Below, piece after piece: positions 1-8,181 of a stretch of DNA of 64,000 nt (position 1 is the stretch's first letter; every line of letters begins with the position of its first letter). Below the pieces are notes generated by a model. That model was not told the origin of the DNA. It ran no database searches and saw nothing but the letters and a program-made list of their open reading frames with translations. Position numbers and translations under genes: made by a program. The DNA is from an uncultured Eubacteriales bacterium (lineage in GTDB: Bacteria; Bacillota; Clostridia; Oscillospirales; Oscillospiraceae): assembly GCA_949293985.1 (NCBI GenBank), contig CASFFN010000003.1, forward strand, positions 1 through 64,000, given 5' to 3'.

Positions 1-1
1 G

Positions 2-665
2 GTTGGGGCGGTGCTGATGGTGGATATGGCCCATATTGCCGGCCTGGTGGCAGGCGGCGCTCACCAAAGCCCGGTACCCTACGCCGATATTGTTACCACT
101 ACCACGCACAAGACTTTGCGGGGCCCCAGGGGCGGCCTGATTCTGGCAAAAGAGGAGTTTGCCAAGAAGCTGAATTCCGCCGTGTTCCCCGGCACCCAGG
201 GCGGTCCTTTGGAGCATGTAATCGCCGCCAAGGCGGTGTGTCTGAAAGAGGCCATGGAGCCTTCTTTCAAAACCTATGCCCAGAATGTAGTGGCCAATGC
301 CAAGGTTATGGCGGATGCACTGCTGGAGGAGGGCTTTGATCTGGTTACCGGCGGCACGGACAATCACCTGATGCTTGCCGACCTGCGGCCTATGCACATT
401 ACCGGCAAGGAGCTTCAGGCCCGTCTGGATGAAAACCACATTACTTTGAACAAGAACCGCCATTCCCGGCGACCCTGAGAAGCCCTCTATCACCAGCGGC
501 GTGCGTATCGGCACGGCGGCGGTTACCACCCGGGGGCTGGGTCCTCAGGAGATGAAGCAGATTGCCCACTGCATTGCCCTGACGGCCAGGGACTTTGCCG
601 GCACCTCTGCCGCCGTGAAGCAGACGGTTGCGGAAATCTGCGGGAGATATCCCTTGTATCGCTGA
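2..665 (+). pseudogene. glyA: Serine hydroxymethyltransferase, 3' part, frameshifted
   Basis: This is the C-terminal part of the PLP enzyme that interconverts serine and glycine with tetrahydrofolate; its 5' end lies outside the window. The read opens inside the conserved core ([13 protein letters not shown]) and passes through the PLP-lysine region ([13 protein letters not shown]). Frame is lost at about 458, where one extra C follows the Asn codon of the NKN motif, giving a premature TGA at 476-478. Skipping that base restores a family-like C-terminus ([21 protein letters not shown], then CGRYPLYR) ending at TGA 663-665. glyA is normally intact and important, so an assembly error is as likely as a true mutation. 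The family call is secure; whether the gene is really broken is not. Confidence 0.85.
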
Positions 666-670
666 CGCGG

Positions 671-702
671 AAAAAACCACCTGCCCCGGCAGGTGGTTTT
701 TC
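671..702 (+). terminator. Rho-independent terminator after glyA
   Basis: A nine-base-pair stem (677-685 with 688-696) has an A-run before it and a T-run at 697-701. It directly follows the restored glyA stop codon. Confidence 0.85.
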
Positions 703-762
703 TTGACAGAACGGCTATCGCATGATAGCTTTGAAGTACCATTTGATAAAGAGGTCGCACGC

Positions 763-1569
763 ATGAGGAAAACGGAGCTATTGAAAAGCATACGGCTGTA
801 CCTGTTTGATATGGACGGTACTTTATACCTGGGGGACAGGCTTTTTGCGTTTACCCGGGAGCTTCTGGATGCCCTGAAAGCAACAGACAGACGGTATTTA
901 TTTATGACCAATAATTCCTCTAAAAGTGTGGAGGACTATATAAAGAAGCTGGAAAAGATGGGTATTCCGGCAGATAAGGAGGATTTTATCACCTCATCCC
1001 AAGCTACGGCCTGGTATCTGCAAAAGCACCATCCGGGAAAGACCCTCTATGTATGCGGTACCCGTTCCCTTCAGCAAGAGCTGCAGCAGGCGGGGTTTGC
1101 CGTCACGGAAGATGTGGAGAAGACCCAGTGCATCGTGATGGGGTTTGATACGGAACTGACCTTCCGGAAGTTGCGGGATATATGCTACCTTTTATCCACA
1201 AGAGCGGATATTCCCTACATTGCCACCAATCCGGATTATGTGTGCCCCACAGAATTTGGTAGTGTGCCGGATTGCGGCAGCGTCTGCGATATGGTATTTA
1301 ACGCCACCGGAAAGCGGCCGGTGGTAATCGGAAAACCCTCCGCCTTAATGCCGGAACTGGCGATGGAAAAGACCGGCTTTTCCAAAGAGGAAACGGCTGT
1401 GGTGGGGGACAGAATCTACACGGATATCAAGTCCGGCCTGAATGCCGGGATTGCCGGTATTCTGGTAATGAGCGGGGAAACCACCCGGGAGATTCTGGAA
1501 GCCTCCGCCGACAAGCCGGATTTGGTGTTGGAGGATGCTTCCGAAATTTTGAAGGCTTTGGAAGAGTAA
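763..1569 (+). CDS. HAD-IIA family phosphatase (NagD-like)
   Basis: A 268-residue HAD-superfamily hydrolase of the NagD/4-nitrophenylphosphatase type, expected to remove phosphate from small phosphorylated metabolites in the cytoplasm. Visible motifs are DMDGT at residues 16-20 (nucleophile and acid/base Asp), TNNSS at 49-53, a motif III Lys near 191 (GKPS) and GDRIYTD near 215-221. The ATG at 763 was chosen because the family motif then sits near the N-terminus; an upstream in-frame extension would run back through the glyA terminator. A TTGACA at 703-708 could be its -35 box, but the matching -10 is poor. The physiological substrate cannot be told from sequence. Confidence 0.9.
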   Translation: MRKTELLKSIRLYLFDMDGTLYLGDRLFAFTRELLDALKATDRRYLFMTNNSSKSVEDYIKKLEKMGIPADKEDFITSSQATAWYLQKHHPGKTLYVCGTRSLQQELQQAGFAVTEDVEKTQCIVMGFDTELTFRKLRDICYLLSTRADIPYIATNPDYVCPTEFGSVPDCGSVCDMVFNATGKRPVVIGKPSALMPELAMEKTGFSKEETAVVGDRIYTDIKSGLNAGIAGILVMSGETTREILEASADKPDLVLEDASEILKALEE

Positions 1570-1570
1570 G

Positions 1571-1604
1571 AAGCCCGGGGCTGCGGTAGACTGCCCCGGG
1601 CTTT
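1571..1604. terminator. Bidirectional terminator between convergent genes
   Basis: A GC-rich stem of about ten base pairs (1572-1581 with 1593-1602) is flanked by A-rich and T-rich ends. It lies between the HAD gene and the convergent exporter gene and can serve both. Confidence 0.8.
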
Positions 1605-1606
1605 GA

Positions 1607-2836
1607 CTATGAATGTTTGTGCTTTCTTATGGTCACCCAGATCCTGACACAGGTGGAAACCAGCAGAATACCCACAGCCAGCGCACCGGCTATGGAAATG
1701 GTTTCTGAGCTTTTCTGAGTGAAGCTTTCCATATCGCCTACTGCAATAAAATTAGAGGCATAGTAGATTCCGGCGCCGGGAATCAAAGGGAATATGGATA
1801 CCACCAGATAGGAAATTGCCGGATATTTCCGAACCCTTGCCATAACCTCGGCGTAAATGGCGGAGGCAATACTGGCGTACAGGCAGGCAAGAAACAGGGA
1901 GTATCCCAGATACAGAGACAGGGAGTAGACTGCATAGCACAGCACGCCCCCCAGAGCGCACAGGTATCCGCCTGGGCCGTGAATGTTGAACAGAATAAAG
2001 AATCCGGTACAGGCGATAAAGCAAGCGGCAGCCATCACAAAGAAACTGTGGGACAAGGGGGAAGGAGAAGCGGGGATGGCGTAAAGCGTGTTTGATACGC
2101 CCCGGCCCAAACCGGTCCCTAAAGCGATCGCGGCGGCAATCATAAAAACCTGGGCAATCCGGTTGATGCCGGAATTGGTATCGCCGAAAATAATATCCCG
2201 CATCCCATTGGTAAAGAGAAGCCCCGGAACCAGAATCATCAAAGCTCCGATGATGACTGCATCGGAATTCCGGCAGATCCCAACGCTTCCCATGAGGTAG
2301 GCAGGAACCGCCATGATAAACGCGGCGGCGATGGTGCTGAAGAAAGGATTTACATTCAGCCTTTCGCAAAGGCGGTTAATGAGTCCTACCAGAATGCCGC
2401 AGAACCCGGAGCACAGTGCGTCCAGCATATTGCCGCCAAAGAAGATGGCAAAACCGCCCGCGCCGAGAAAACATCCCAGCAGAACAACGGGTAGGGAATA
2501 GACGACCCTTGCCCGGTCTACCGCCTCCAACCACTGCATGGCGGCGGAAACCTCCGGCTTTTCCCGGCATATTCTACGGCACAGGTTATTGTATTTTTCC
2601 ACGGAGTCCAAATCGTTGCCGTGAACGCCGATTCTTTGCATTCTCGTAATAGGTTTTCCGGTTTCCGTCAAAATGCTGACCGTTACACAGTTGGGTATGG
2701 CGAAGGTTTCGCTGGGGATCCCATAGGCGGACAGGAGCCGATTGATACTTTCCTCTACCCGGAAGGTCTCAGCGCCGGACATGGCCAGCCGGTATCCCAA
2801 ATCCGTCGCCAAATCCAGCAGCAAATTATATTCCAT
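1607..2836 (-). CDS. Threonine/serine exporter family protein (ThrE-like)
   Basis: A 409-residue integral membrane protein of the ThrE family, which exports threonine and serine. The N-terminal soluble part carries the family signature (SGAETFRVEESINRLL followed by a PNCVTVS stretch), and many hydrophobic helices follow, so both halves that some Firmicutes encode as separate genes are fused here. The ATG at 2836 was chosen because a purine-rich GAAGGGGC site precedes it and the protein then starts like the family; the open frame continues upstream without a plausible start. A promoter sits at 2871-2900. Substrate range is inferred from the family. Confidence 0.85.
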   Translation of the reverse strand: MEYNLLLDLATDLGYRLAMSGAETFRVEESINRLLSAYGIPSETFAIPNCVTVSILTETGKPITRMQRIGVHGNDLDSVEKYNNLCRRICREKPEVSAAMQWLEAVDRARVVYSLPVVLLGCFLGAGGFAIFFGGNMLDALCSGFCGILVGLINRLCERLNVNPFFSTIAAAFIMAVPAYLMGSVGICRNSDAVIIGALMILVPGLLFTNGMRDIIFGDTNSGINRIAQVFMIAAAIALGTGLGRGVSNTLYAIPASPSPLSHSFFVMAAACFIACTGFFILFNIHGPGGYLCALGGVLCYAVYSLSLYLGYSLFLACLYASIASAIYAEVMARVRKYPAISYLVVSIFPLIPGAGIYYASNFIAVGDMESFTQKSSETISIAGALAVGILLVSTCVRIWVTIRKHKHS

Positions 2837-2870
2837 AAAACTGCCCCTTCTCTGCAAGGATAACGGATTC

Positions 2871-2900
2871 AGTATAGCATACGCACCGGGTGAATTGCAA
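2871..2900 (-). promoter_or_regulatory. Promoter of the ThrE-like gene
   Basis: On the minus strand, TTGCAA (2895-2900) and TATACT (2871-2876) are separated by 18 bases, with an extended TGC before the -10. It lies 35 bases upstream of the start codon. Confidence 0.65.
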
Positions 2901-2952
2901 GGGCTCCTGCGAAGAAAGCCGGAAGCTTTGCGAATTTTGCCGGGATTCTCTC

Positions 2953-2981
2953 TTGTGAAAAGATGTGGTTTGTGATATAAT
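2953..2981 (+). promoter_or_regulatory. Promoter of the serine hydrolase gene
   Basis: TTGTGA (2953-2958), a 17-base spacer and a perfect TATAAT (2976-2981) preceded by TGA, giving an extended -10 box. Confidence 0.8.
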
Positions 2982-3040
2982 ACACAAAAAGAAGGGAAGC
3001 TTGATACTCCATTTTGTAGCAACAGGGAGGAGACTGTAAT

Positions 3041-3967
3041 ATGCGAGAAGACTTCTATTTTGATTCCTGTGGAAAAGGAAGAATTCACTGCTGCCGGTGG
3101 ATACCGGAAGGGGAAGTAAAAGGTGTTTTGCAGATCGTTCATGGAATCGCGGAACACATCGGCAGATACGCCGCTTTTGCGGAATACATGAACGGCAGGG
3201 GCTATCTTGTGGTGGCGGAGGATCATATGGGGCATGGCCGTTCGGTCTCCGGTGGTCAGCCTTATGGTTATTTTTACGGCGGGTGGTTCTCTGCGGTCAA
3301 GGACACGCATACGCTTTTAATGCTCACGAAGAAGGAATATCCCGATGTACCCTATTTCCTGCTGGGACATTCCATGGGCTCCTTTATGACAAGAACCCTC
3401 CTGGCCCGTTACCCGGACTGCGGTCTGACAGGTTGCATTCTGTCCGGCACCGGCGGTATGTCTCCCGTGGTCCTGAAAGCCGGAAAGAAGCTTTTGCAGC
3501 AGATTTGTCAGCGGCGGGATGAGACCAAGCCCAATCCCAAGCTCCAGAGCCTGGCCTTTGGCACCTATAATATGCACATCGAACATCCCAGAACCCCCTT
3601 TGACTGGCTGACAAGAGACAAAAAGACAGTGGATGCCTATATGGAGGACCCTCTGTGCGGCTTTGTGGCCAGCAGCGGCCTGTTCCGGGACATGATCACG
3701 GGGATGGACTATATGCAGGACAAAAAGAATCTTGCCAGAATGGACAAGAATCTGCCTGTCCTGTTTGTATCCGGCAAGGAAGACCCGGTGGGTGGCTACG
3801 GGAAAGGCGTGGAGAAAGCCGCTGCCTCTTTCCGGGAGGCTGGGATGATTCATGTGTCCTTCCGGCTGTATCCTCTGTGCCGCCACGAGCTGCTCAATGA
3901 GATTAACAAATCGGAAATCTATAAGGATTTGGCAGCGTGGATTGCAGAAACCGCCGCTTCAAAATAG
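3041..3967 (+). CDS. Alpha/beta hydrolase, monoacylglycerol lipase/lysophospholipase-like
   Basis: A 308-residue alpha/beta hydrolase of the serine aminopeptidase S33/monoglyceride lipase group, expected to cleave ester bonds in lipids or related small esters. HGIAEHIGRY at 34-43 forms the oxyanion region, GHSMGS has the nucleophile Ser111, GKEDPVG supplies the likely acidic residue, and CRHELLNE near the C-terminus supplies the catalytic His. There is no signal peptide, so it should act in the cytoplasm. The ATG has an AGGGAGGAG site upstream and its own promoter at 2953-2981. Substrate is not predictable. Confidence 0.85.
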   Translation: MREDFYFDSCGKGRIHCCRWIPEGEVKGVLQIVHGIAEHIGRYAAFAEYMNGRGYLVVAEDHMGHGRSVSGGQPYGYFYGGWFSAVKDTHTLLMLTKKEYPDVPYFLLGHSMGSFMTRTLLARYPDCGLTGCILSGTGGMSPVVLKAGKKLLQQICQRRDETKPNPKLQSLAFGTYNMHIEHPRTPFDWLTRDKKTVDAYMEDPLCGFVASSGLFRDMITGMDYMQDKKNLARMDKNLPVLFVSGKEDPVGGYGKGVEKAAASFREAGMIHVSFRLYPLCRHELLNEINKSEIYKDLAAWIAETAASK

Positions 3968-3987
3968 TCCAATATATTAGACTATTT
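3962..3987 (+). repeat. Inverted repeat overlapping the hydrolase stop codon
   Basis: AAATAGTC (3962-3969) and GACTATTT (3980-3987) are perfect inverted arms with an AT-rich loop. It could be a weak terminator or an operator in front of the small gene at 4029; there is no clear T-run. Confidence 0.5.
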
Positions 3988-4028
3988 ATCTGATAGAATA
4001 CACCCATCAGAACAAAGGAGTGTTCAGG

Positions 4029-4157
4029 ATGTATTCTATGCGGAATGTAAACGGTCATATTCAGGTATACGATTATAAAGGCGCTTTTCTGTTCTCGGCG
4101 GACAGCGAGCGGGAAGCCAGAGAGGAAATGGAAACCTATGCGGAATTTGCGGCTTGA
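4029..4157 (+). CDS. Small hypothetical protein, 42 residues, overlapping truA
   Basis: ATG at 4029 follows an AAAGGAG site at about 4014-4020 with good spacing, and the frame runs 42 codons to TGA at 4155-4157. The product starts MYSMRNVNGHIQVYDYKGAF and ends in an acidic helix-like stretch (SEREAREEMETYAEF). Its last 20 bases overlap the truA start, which suggests translational coupling. No membrane segment, cysteines or known domain can be seen. The strong ribosome site and the overlap favour a real gene; its role is unknown. Confidence 0.65.
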   Translation: MYSMRNVNGHIQVYDYKGAFLFSADSEREAREEMETYAEFAA

Positions 4158-4872
4158 ACTTTGCTATGATGGGACACGCTACCGGGGCTGGCAGCGCTTA
4201 CCCGGTGTAGAGAATACCATCCAGGGAAAGCTGGAAAGGACTCTGAGTAGAATCCTGGGTGAGCCTATAGAGGTCATCGGAAGCGGGCGAACGGACGCGG
4301 GTACCCATGCCCTTGGCCAGGTTGCCAACTTCCATTGTGCAAGCCGGATGCCCTGCGCACAAATTCTCGGTGAACTGCGCGGATTTTTGCCGGAGGATAT
4401 TGGCGTTTACAGCTGCAAGGAGGTTTCCCCGCGGTTTCATGCCAGGTTGAACGCAGTGGAAAAGACCTATTGCTACCGCCTTTGGAACAGTGAAGAGCCC
4501 TGCGTATTTCAGCGGCGCTATGTTTATAGGGATTCCAGAGCCTTGAACCTGGAGGCAATGGAGGCGGCGGCAGCGCAGTTGGTTGGCACCCACGATTTTT
4601 CCGCCTTTTGTGGGAACAAGAATCTGAAAAAGTCTACTGTGCGTACCATCTATCGCATAGAAATTCTTCCCAGGGGACCGGAACTGCAATTTAACTTTAC
4701 AGGTAACGGTTTTTTGTACCACATGGTACGGATTCTGGTGGGGACCTTGCTGGAAGTGGGCAGGGGAGAACGGGCGCCGGAAACCCTTTCCGCCCTGTTT
4801 GGAAAAAAACGGGAGCTGGCCGGGCAGACGGTTCCGGCTTGCGGCCTTTGCCTGATGGAGGTGAAATATTGA
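4138..4872 (+). CDS. truA: tRNA pseudouridine(38-40) synthase
   Basis: A 244-residue TruA that isomerises uridines 38-40 in the anticodon arm of tRNAs. The catalytic motif GSGRTDAGTHA is intact with Asp53, and later family blocks (VEKTYCYRLW, HDFSAFCGN, FLYHMVRILVGTL) are present, so both halves of the fold are complete. Its start overlaps the end of a 42-residue gene and its TGA overlaps the TTG start of the next gene, making a three-gene coupled unit. Length is normal for the family. Confidence 0.95.
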   Translation: MRNLRLELCYDGTRYRGWQRLPGVENTIQGKLERTLSRILGEPIEVIGSGRTDAGTHALGQVANFHCASRMPCAQILGELRGFLPEDIGVYSCKEVSPRFHARLNAVEKTYCYRLWNSEEPCVFQRRYVYRDSRALNLEAMEAAAAQLVGTHDFSAFCGNKNLKKSTVRTIYRIEILPRGPELQFNFTGNGFLYHMVRILVGTLLEVGRGERAPETLSALFGKKRELAGQTVPACGLCLMEVKY

Positions 4873-5210
4873 ATATTCAGATATTTGGCAAAAGCAAATG
4901 CTTTGATACGAAAAAAGCGGAGCGATATTTTAAGGAACGGCGCATAAAGTACCAGTATGTAGACCTTGTCCGGTACGGTTTATCCGGGAAAGAGTTTGAC
5001 GCCGTGCTGCGAGTCGTAGGCGGCATTGACAATTTGATTGACTGGGATGGAAAAGCACCGGAGATTACCTTGATGCGCTATATGGATGACTCCAGAGCAA
5101 AAGAAGACAAGGTGTTTGATAACCCGGCGCTGATGAAGACGCCCATTGTTCGTAACGGCAAAGCAGTAACTCTGGGCTATTGCCCGGAAATTTGGCAAAG
5201 TTGGGAATAA
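4869..5210 (+). CDS. ArsC/Spx-family thioredoxin-fold protein
   Basis: A 113-residue member of the arsenate reductase/Spx/MgsR family. The N-terminal strand and redox loop (IFGKSKCFDTKKAERYF) hold a single cysteine, as in ArsC-like or monothiol Spx-like members, and the C-terminus has the usual PIVRNGK segment. A TTG start at 4869 is preferred because GGAGGTG at 4857-4863 is correctly spaced and the TTG overlaps the truA stop; starting earlier would add residues that do not fit the family. Arsenate reduction, stress regulation or another thiol reaction cannot be told apart here. Confidence 0.8.
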   Translation: MNIQIFGKSKCFDTKKAERYFKERRIKYQYVDLVRYGLSGKEFDAVLRVVGGIDNLIDWDGKAPEITLMRYMDDSRAKEDKVFDNPALMKTPIVRNGKAVTLGYCPEIWQSWE

Positions 5211-5214
5211 TACC

Positions 5215-5246
5215 AAAGCAGTCCCCAGGATGGGGGCTGCTTTTTT
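5215..5246 (+). terminator. Terminator after the truA unit
   Basis: A twelve-base stem (5215-5226 with 5232-5243 region) and a run of six T residues at 5241-5246. Confidence 0.9.
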
Positions 5247-5309
5247 CTTGCCTTAAATAGATTTTTTCCTTGCTTTATAAGGCAAATGGTGCTAATATGG
5301 GAGGAAGCC

Positions 5310-6809
5310 ATGACAAAACTCTTGGAAGCCATAAATCATTTTGTATGGGGGATACCGGCCCTGCTGCTGATTCTCTTCGTAGGGATTTGGCTGACCGTCC
5401 GGATAGGCGCGCCTCAGGTTACCCTGTTTCCCAGAGCGCTGCAAGACTTTCTTCATCAATTTGCCGGTAAGCGCCGGGAAGACCCCAACCAGGTTTCCGG
5501 CTACCAGGCCCTTTGTACGGCGCTGGCCGCCACGGTAGGAACCGGAAATATCATCGGTGTGGCGGGAGCCATCTCCATCGGTGGGCCAGGGGCGGTTTTC
5601 TGGATGTGGGTGTGCGCTTTTCTGGGCATGGCTACAAAATACGCGGAGGCCACATTGTCCGTCCGGTATCATGTGCGCAACCGTCGGGGCGAGTGGTCCG
5701 GCGGCCCCATGTATATGATGGAATACGGGCTGGGGAAGAAGTGGCTGGCAAAGGTCTATTGCGTCTTTGGCGTGATTGCGGCTTTCGGTGTGGGAAATGT
5801 CACCCAGATTCGGGCAATTATTGACAGCATCGACGGTGCGGTAAAGTACCTGGGCTTTACGCCTGTTGTCCACATGGATTTGGTAGTGGCGGCAATCCTG
5901 GCGCTTTTACTGGGTATTATGCTGATGGGGGGCGCTGTGGGCATCGGGAAGGTCGCCCAGCGTCTTGTCCCTTTCGCCGCAGCCGCCTATATCCTTCTGT
6001 GCGTAGCTTTTCTGGCTGTCAGAATCCAGGTACTGCCCCAAGTTCTGTACCGGATTGTGGCGGGGGCGTTTACGCCCCAGGCGGTTACCGGCGGTGTGAT
6101 CGGTTCCTTCTTCCAGTCTTTGCGGGTGGGTGCATCCCGAGGTGTATTTACCAACGAGGCAGGCATGGGAACAGCCGCCATTGCCCACGGAGGCGCTAAT
6201 GTTTCTCATCCGTCCAGGCAGGGGTTGATGGGCATTATGGAGGTGTTTATCGACACCATCGTTATTTGCTCCTTGACGGCTCTTGTTATTCTTTCCAGCG
6301 GAATCCCCATTGATTTTGGGAAAGATTTGGGAGCATATCTTACCGGGCAAGCTTTCAACACGGTTTACGGCGGCTGGGTGCATATTTTTCTTGCGGCAGC
6401 CCTGTGCGCCTTCGGCATTGCTACCGTGTTGGGGTGGGGTCTTTACGGAGCCCGCTGCGCCCAATACCTGTTTGGTGATGATTTTTGGGAGCCTTTTGTG
6501 CTGATTCAGGTGGTGTTTGTGGTGCTGGGAGGCGCCGTGCGGACCGATTGCGTATGGCTGCTGGCAGAAACGGTCAACGGCCTTATGGCTATCCCCAATT
6601 TGGTGACTCTGATTTGCCTTACCCCTGAATTGCGCAGGCTTACCTATACTTTTCGATTTTCACAGGGCAGCGCCGCTGCCCAGGGAGGTACTTATGAAAA
6701 TATCCATCAACGCAAATCGTTGCGAGCCGTCCCCTATGCGGAAGTTCCATCCCCTGGCTGTCCAGGCGGAAAAGCAGGGAAAGAAGATTTATCACCTGAA
6801 TATCGGTGA
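5310..6809 (+). CDS. Alanine/glycine:cation symporter (AgcS family)
   Basis: A 499-residue polytopic membrane protein that imports alanine or glycine with Na+ or H+. Family signatures include VGTGNIIGVAGAISIGGPGAVFW-type sequence (written here in part), ATKYAEATL, and FTNEAGMGTAAIAH. ATG at 5310 is chosen for its GGGAGGAAG site; a start at 5286 lacks one. The C-terminus is odd: family-like sequence ends around the NGLMAIPNL helix, but the frame then reads on through the ribosome site and 116 bases of the next gene, adding a polar tail. A small indel that removed the original stop is one explanation; a tolerated overlap is another. Confidence 0.9.
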   Translation: MTKLLEAINHFVWGIPALLLILFVGIWLTVRIGAPQVTLFPRALQDFLHQFAGKRREDPNQVSGYQALCTALAATVGTGNIIGVAGAISIGGPGAVFWMWVCAFLGMATKYAEATLSVRYHVRNRRGEWSGGPMYMMEYGLGKKWLAKVYCVFGVIAAFGVGNVTQIRAIIDSIDGAVKYLGFTPVVHMDLVVAAILALLLGIMLMGGAVGIGKVAQRLVPFAAAAYILLCVAFLAVRIQVLPQVLYRIVAGAFTPQAVTGGVIGSFFQSLRVGASRGVFTNEAGMGTAAIAHGGANVSHPSRQGLMGIMEVFIDTIVICSLTALVILSSGIPIDFGKDLGAYLTGQAFNTVYGGWVHIFLAAALCAFGIATVLGWGLYGARCAQYLFGDDFWEPFVLIQVVFVVLGGAVRTDCVWLLAETVNGLMAIPNLVTLICLTPELRRLTYTFRFSQGSAAAQGGTYENIHQRKSLRAVPYAEVPSPGCPGGKAGKEDLSPEYR

Positions 6810-7899
6810 GCCGGATTTGATTACGCCCCAGGCTTTTTTCGACACGGTGCAGCAGGTGAATCATACTACCCTTACCTATGCGGATTCTCCCGGAATGTCC
6901 GGACTGATTGAGGCCATTCGGGGCTACTATAAGAAGCTGGGGGTGGATTTGGAGCCGGAGGATATTCTGATTACCAGCGGCGGCAGTGAGGCTCTGCTTT
7001 TGACCTACCTGTCCATCCTGGATCCCTATACGGAGGTCATTATTCCGGAGCCCTATTATCCCAACTATACCACCTTTGTCCACGCCGCAGGCGGCGTCAT
7101 TCGGGCCTTGCATACCGGTCCGGAGGAAGGATACCGCTACGCCAACAAAAAGCGCATCGAAAGCCTGATTACCAAAAATACCCGGGCTATTATGATTACC
7201 AACCCGGGAAATCCTACCGGTGTGGTACTGGACGAAAAAGAAATGCGCATGATTGCGGACATTGCCAAGAAGAACGACCTGTTCCTGGTCTGCGACGAAG
7301 TGTACCGGGAGTTCTGCTACGACGATAAGTACGGCGTACCCTGTATGGCCAGATTCCGGGACATTGACGACAATTTGGTGATTATCGATTCCGTATCCAA
7401 GCGCTTTTCGGCCTGCGGAGCCAGGGTGGGCTGTGTGATTACGAAGAACAAGGAATTGCAGCAGGCGATTTTGAAATTCTGCCAGTCCAGACTGTCTGTG
7501 GCAACCCTGGACCAATTGGGAGCTGCTGCGCTGTATTCCGTTGATCCGGAGTATTTCCGCCAGAGTAAGGAGATTTACCGTCGCAGACGGGATACGGTGG
7601 TCAGGTGTTTGCGGAAGATTCCCGGGGTGAAAGTGGAAAAGCCCATGGGCGCTTTCTATGTGATGGCAACGCTGCCGGTGGACGATGCGGATAAATTCCA
7701 GCACTGGCTGCTGCAATCCTTTGACGACCATGGGGATACGGTGATGTTTGCCCCGGGTGCGCCCTTCTATGAGACCCCCGGCAAGGGCATTGACGAGGTG
7801 CGGATTGCCTATGTCCGGGACGAGAAGGAGCTGGAGAGGGCCATCGAAATTCTGGCGGCAGGCATTGCCCGCTACCGGAAGGAAGTCATGGGGGAATAA
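6694..7899 (+). CDS. Class I/II pyridoxal-phosphate aminotransferase
   Basis: A 401-residue fold-type I aminotransferase of the aspartate/aromatic aminotransferase group, transferring amino groups between amino acids and 2-oxo acids in the cytoplasm. The start MKISINANRCEPSPMRKFHP resembles family N-termini and follows a GGGAGG site. The substrate-binding NPGNPTG motif, the cofactor Asp/Tyr region (CDEVYREF) and the Schiff-base lysine in SVSKRFSACGARVG are present. The gene starts inside the end of the upstream symporter frame, so the two are probably co-transcribed; amino acid uptake next to transamination is a sensible pairing. Exact substrate is not known. Confidence 0.9.
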   Translation: MKISINANRCEPSPMRKFHPLAVQAEKQGKKIYHLNIGEPDLITPQAFFDTVQQVNHTTLTYADSPGMSGLIEAIRGYYKKLGVDLEPEDILITSGGSEALLLTYLSILDPYTEVIIPEPYYPNYTTFVHAAGGVIRALHTGPEEGYRYANKKRIESLITKNTRAIMITNPGNPTGVVLDEKEMRMIADIAKKNDLFLVCDEVYREFCYDDKYGVPCMARFRDIDDNLVIIDSVSKRFSACGARVGCVITKNKELQQAILKFCQSRLSVATLDQLGAAALYSVDPEYFRQSKEIYRRRRDTVVRCLRKIPGVKVEKPMGAFYVMATLPVDDADKFQHWLLQSFDDHGDTVMFAPGAPFYETPGKGIDEVRIAYVRDEKELERAIEILAAGIARYRKEVMGE

Positions 7900-7921
7900 T
7901 CCCGGAAAAACCATCAAAATC

Positions 7922-7951
7922 TTGACAATACCCGGATGAGGATGGTAAAAT
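7922..7951 (+). promoter_or_regulatory. Promoter of the cysS T-box transcript
   Basis: Consensus TTGACA (7922-7927), 18-base spacer, TAAAAT (7946-7951) with an extended TG two bases before it. Start of transcription is expected near 7958. Confidence 0.85.
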
Positions 7952-7957
7952 AACGGA

Positions 7958-8157
7958 AACTGAATATCGTGTAGATGGGGAAGAGTACCAAAGAAAATCT
8001 GCTTTCAGAGAGCACGGGCCATTGGCTGGAAGCCTGCGCAGCTGATGTTTGGGAAAGTGCGCCCCGGAGCGAATAACCGGAAAAGTAACAAATGAGAGTG
8101 GAACCGCGAGCGTAACAACCCGCCTCTTAACCCGTACGGGCTAAGAGGCGTTTTTTA
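7958..8157 (+). promoter_or_regulatory. T-box riboswitch (cysteine tRNA-sensing)
   Basis: The leader has the ordered elements of a T-box: a GATGGGGAAGAGTA distal Stem I segment, a TGC specifier triplet at 8000-8002 followed by the conserved CAGAGAG, the antiterminator box AGAGTGGAACCGCG at 8095-8108, and an intrinsic terminator (8121-8150 with six T residues at 8151-8156). TGC is a cysteine codon and the next gene is cysS, so uncharged tRNA-Cys should favour antitermination and expression of the cysS operon. The outer ends are set by the promoter and the T-run. Confidence 0.93.
8121..8156 (+). terminator. Terminator hairpin of the cysS T-box
   Basis: CGCCTCTTA and TAAGAGGCG arms with a CCCGTACGGG inner stem, followed by six T residues. 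It is mutually exclusive with the antiterminator that uses the 8095-8108 T-box sequence. Confidence 0.9.
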
Positions 8158-8181
8158 TAACAATACCATGGAGGAATGTTT

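Noticed and set aside
5270..5298. TTGCTT-N17-TAATAT before the symporter gene
   Set aside because: Transcription would begin inside the ribosome site, leaving no leader for a Shine-Dalgarno-led gene.
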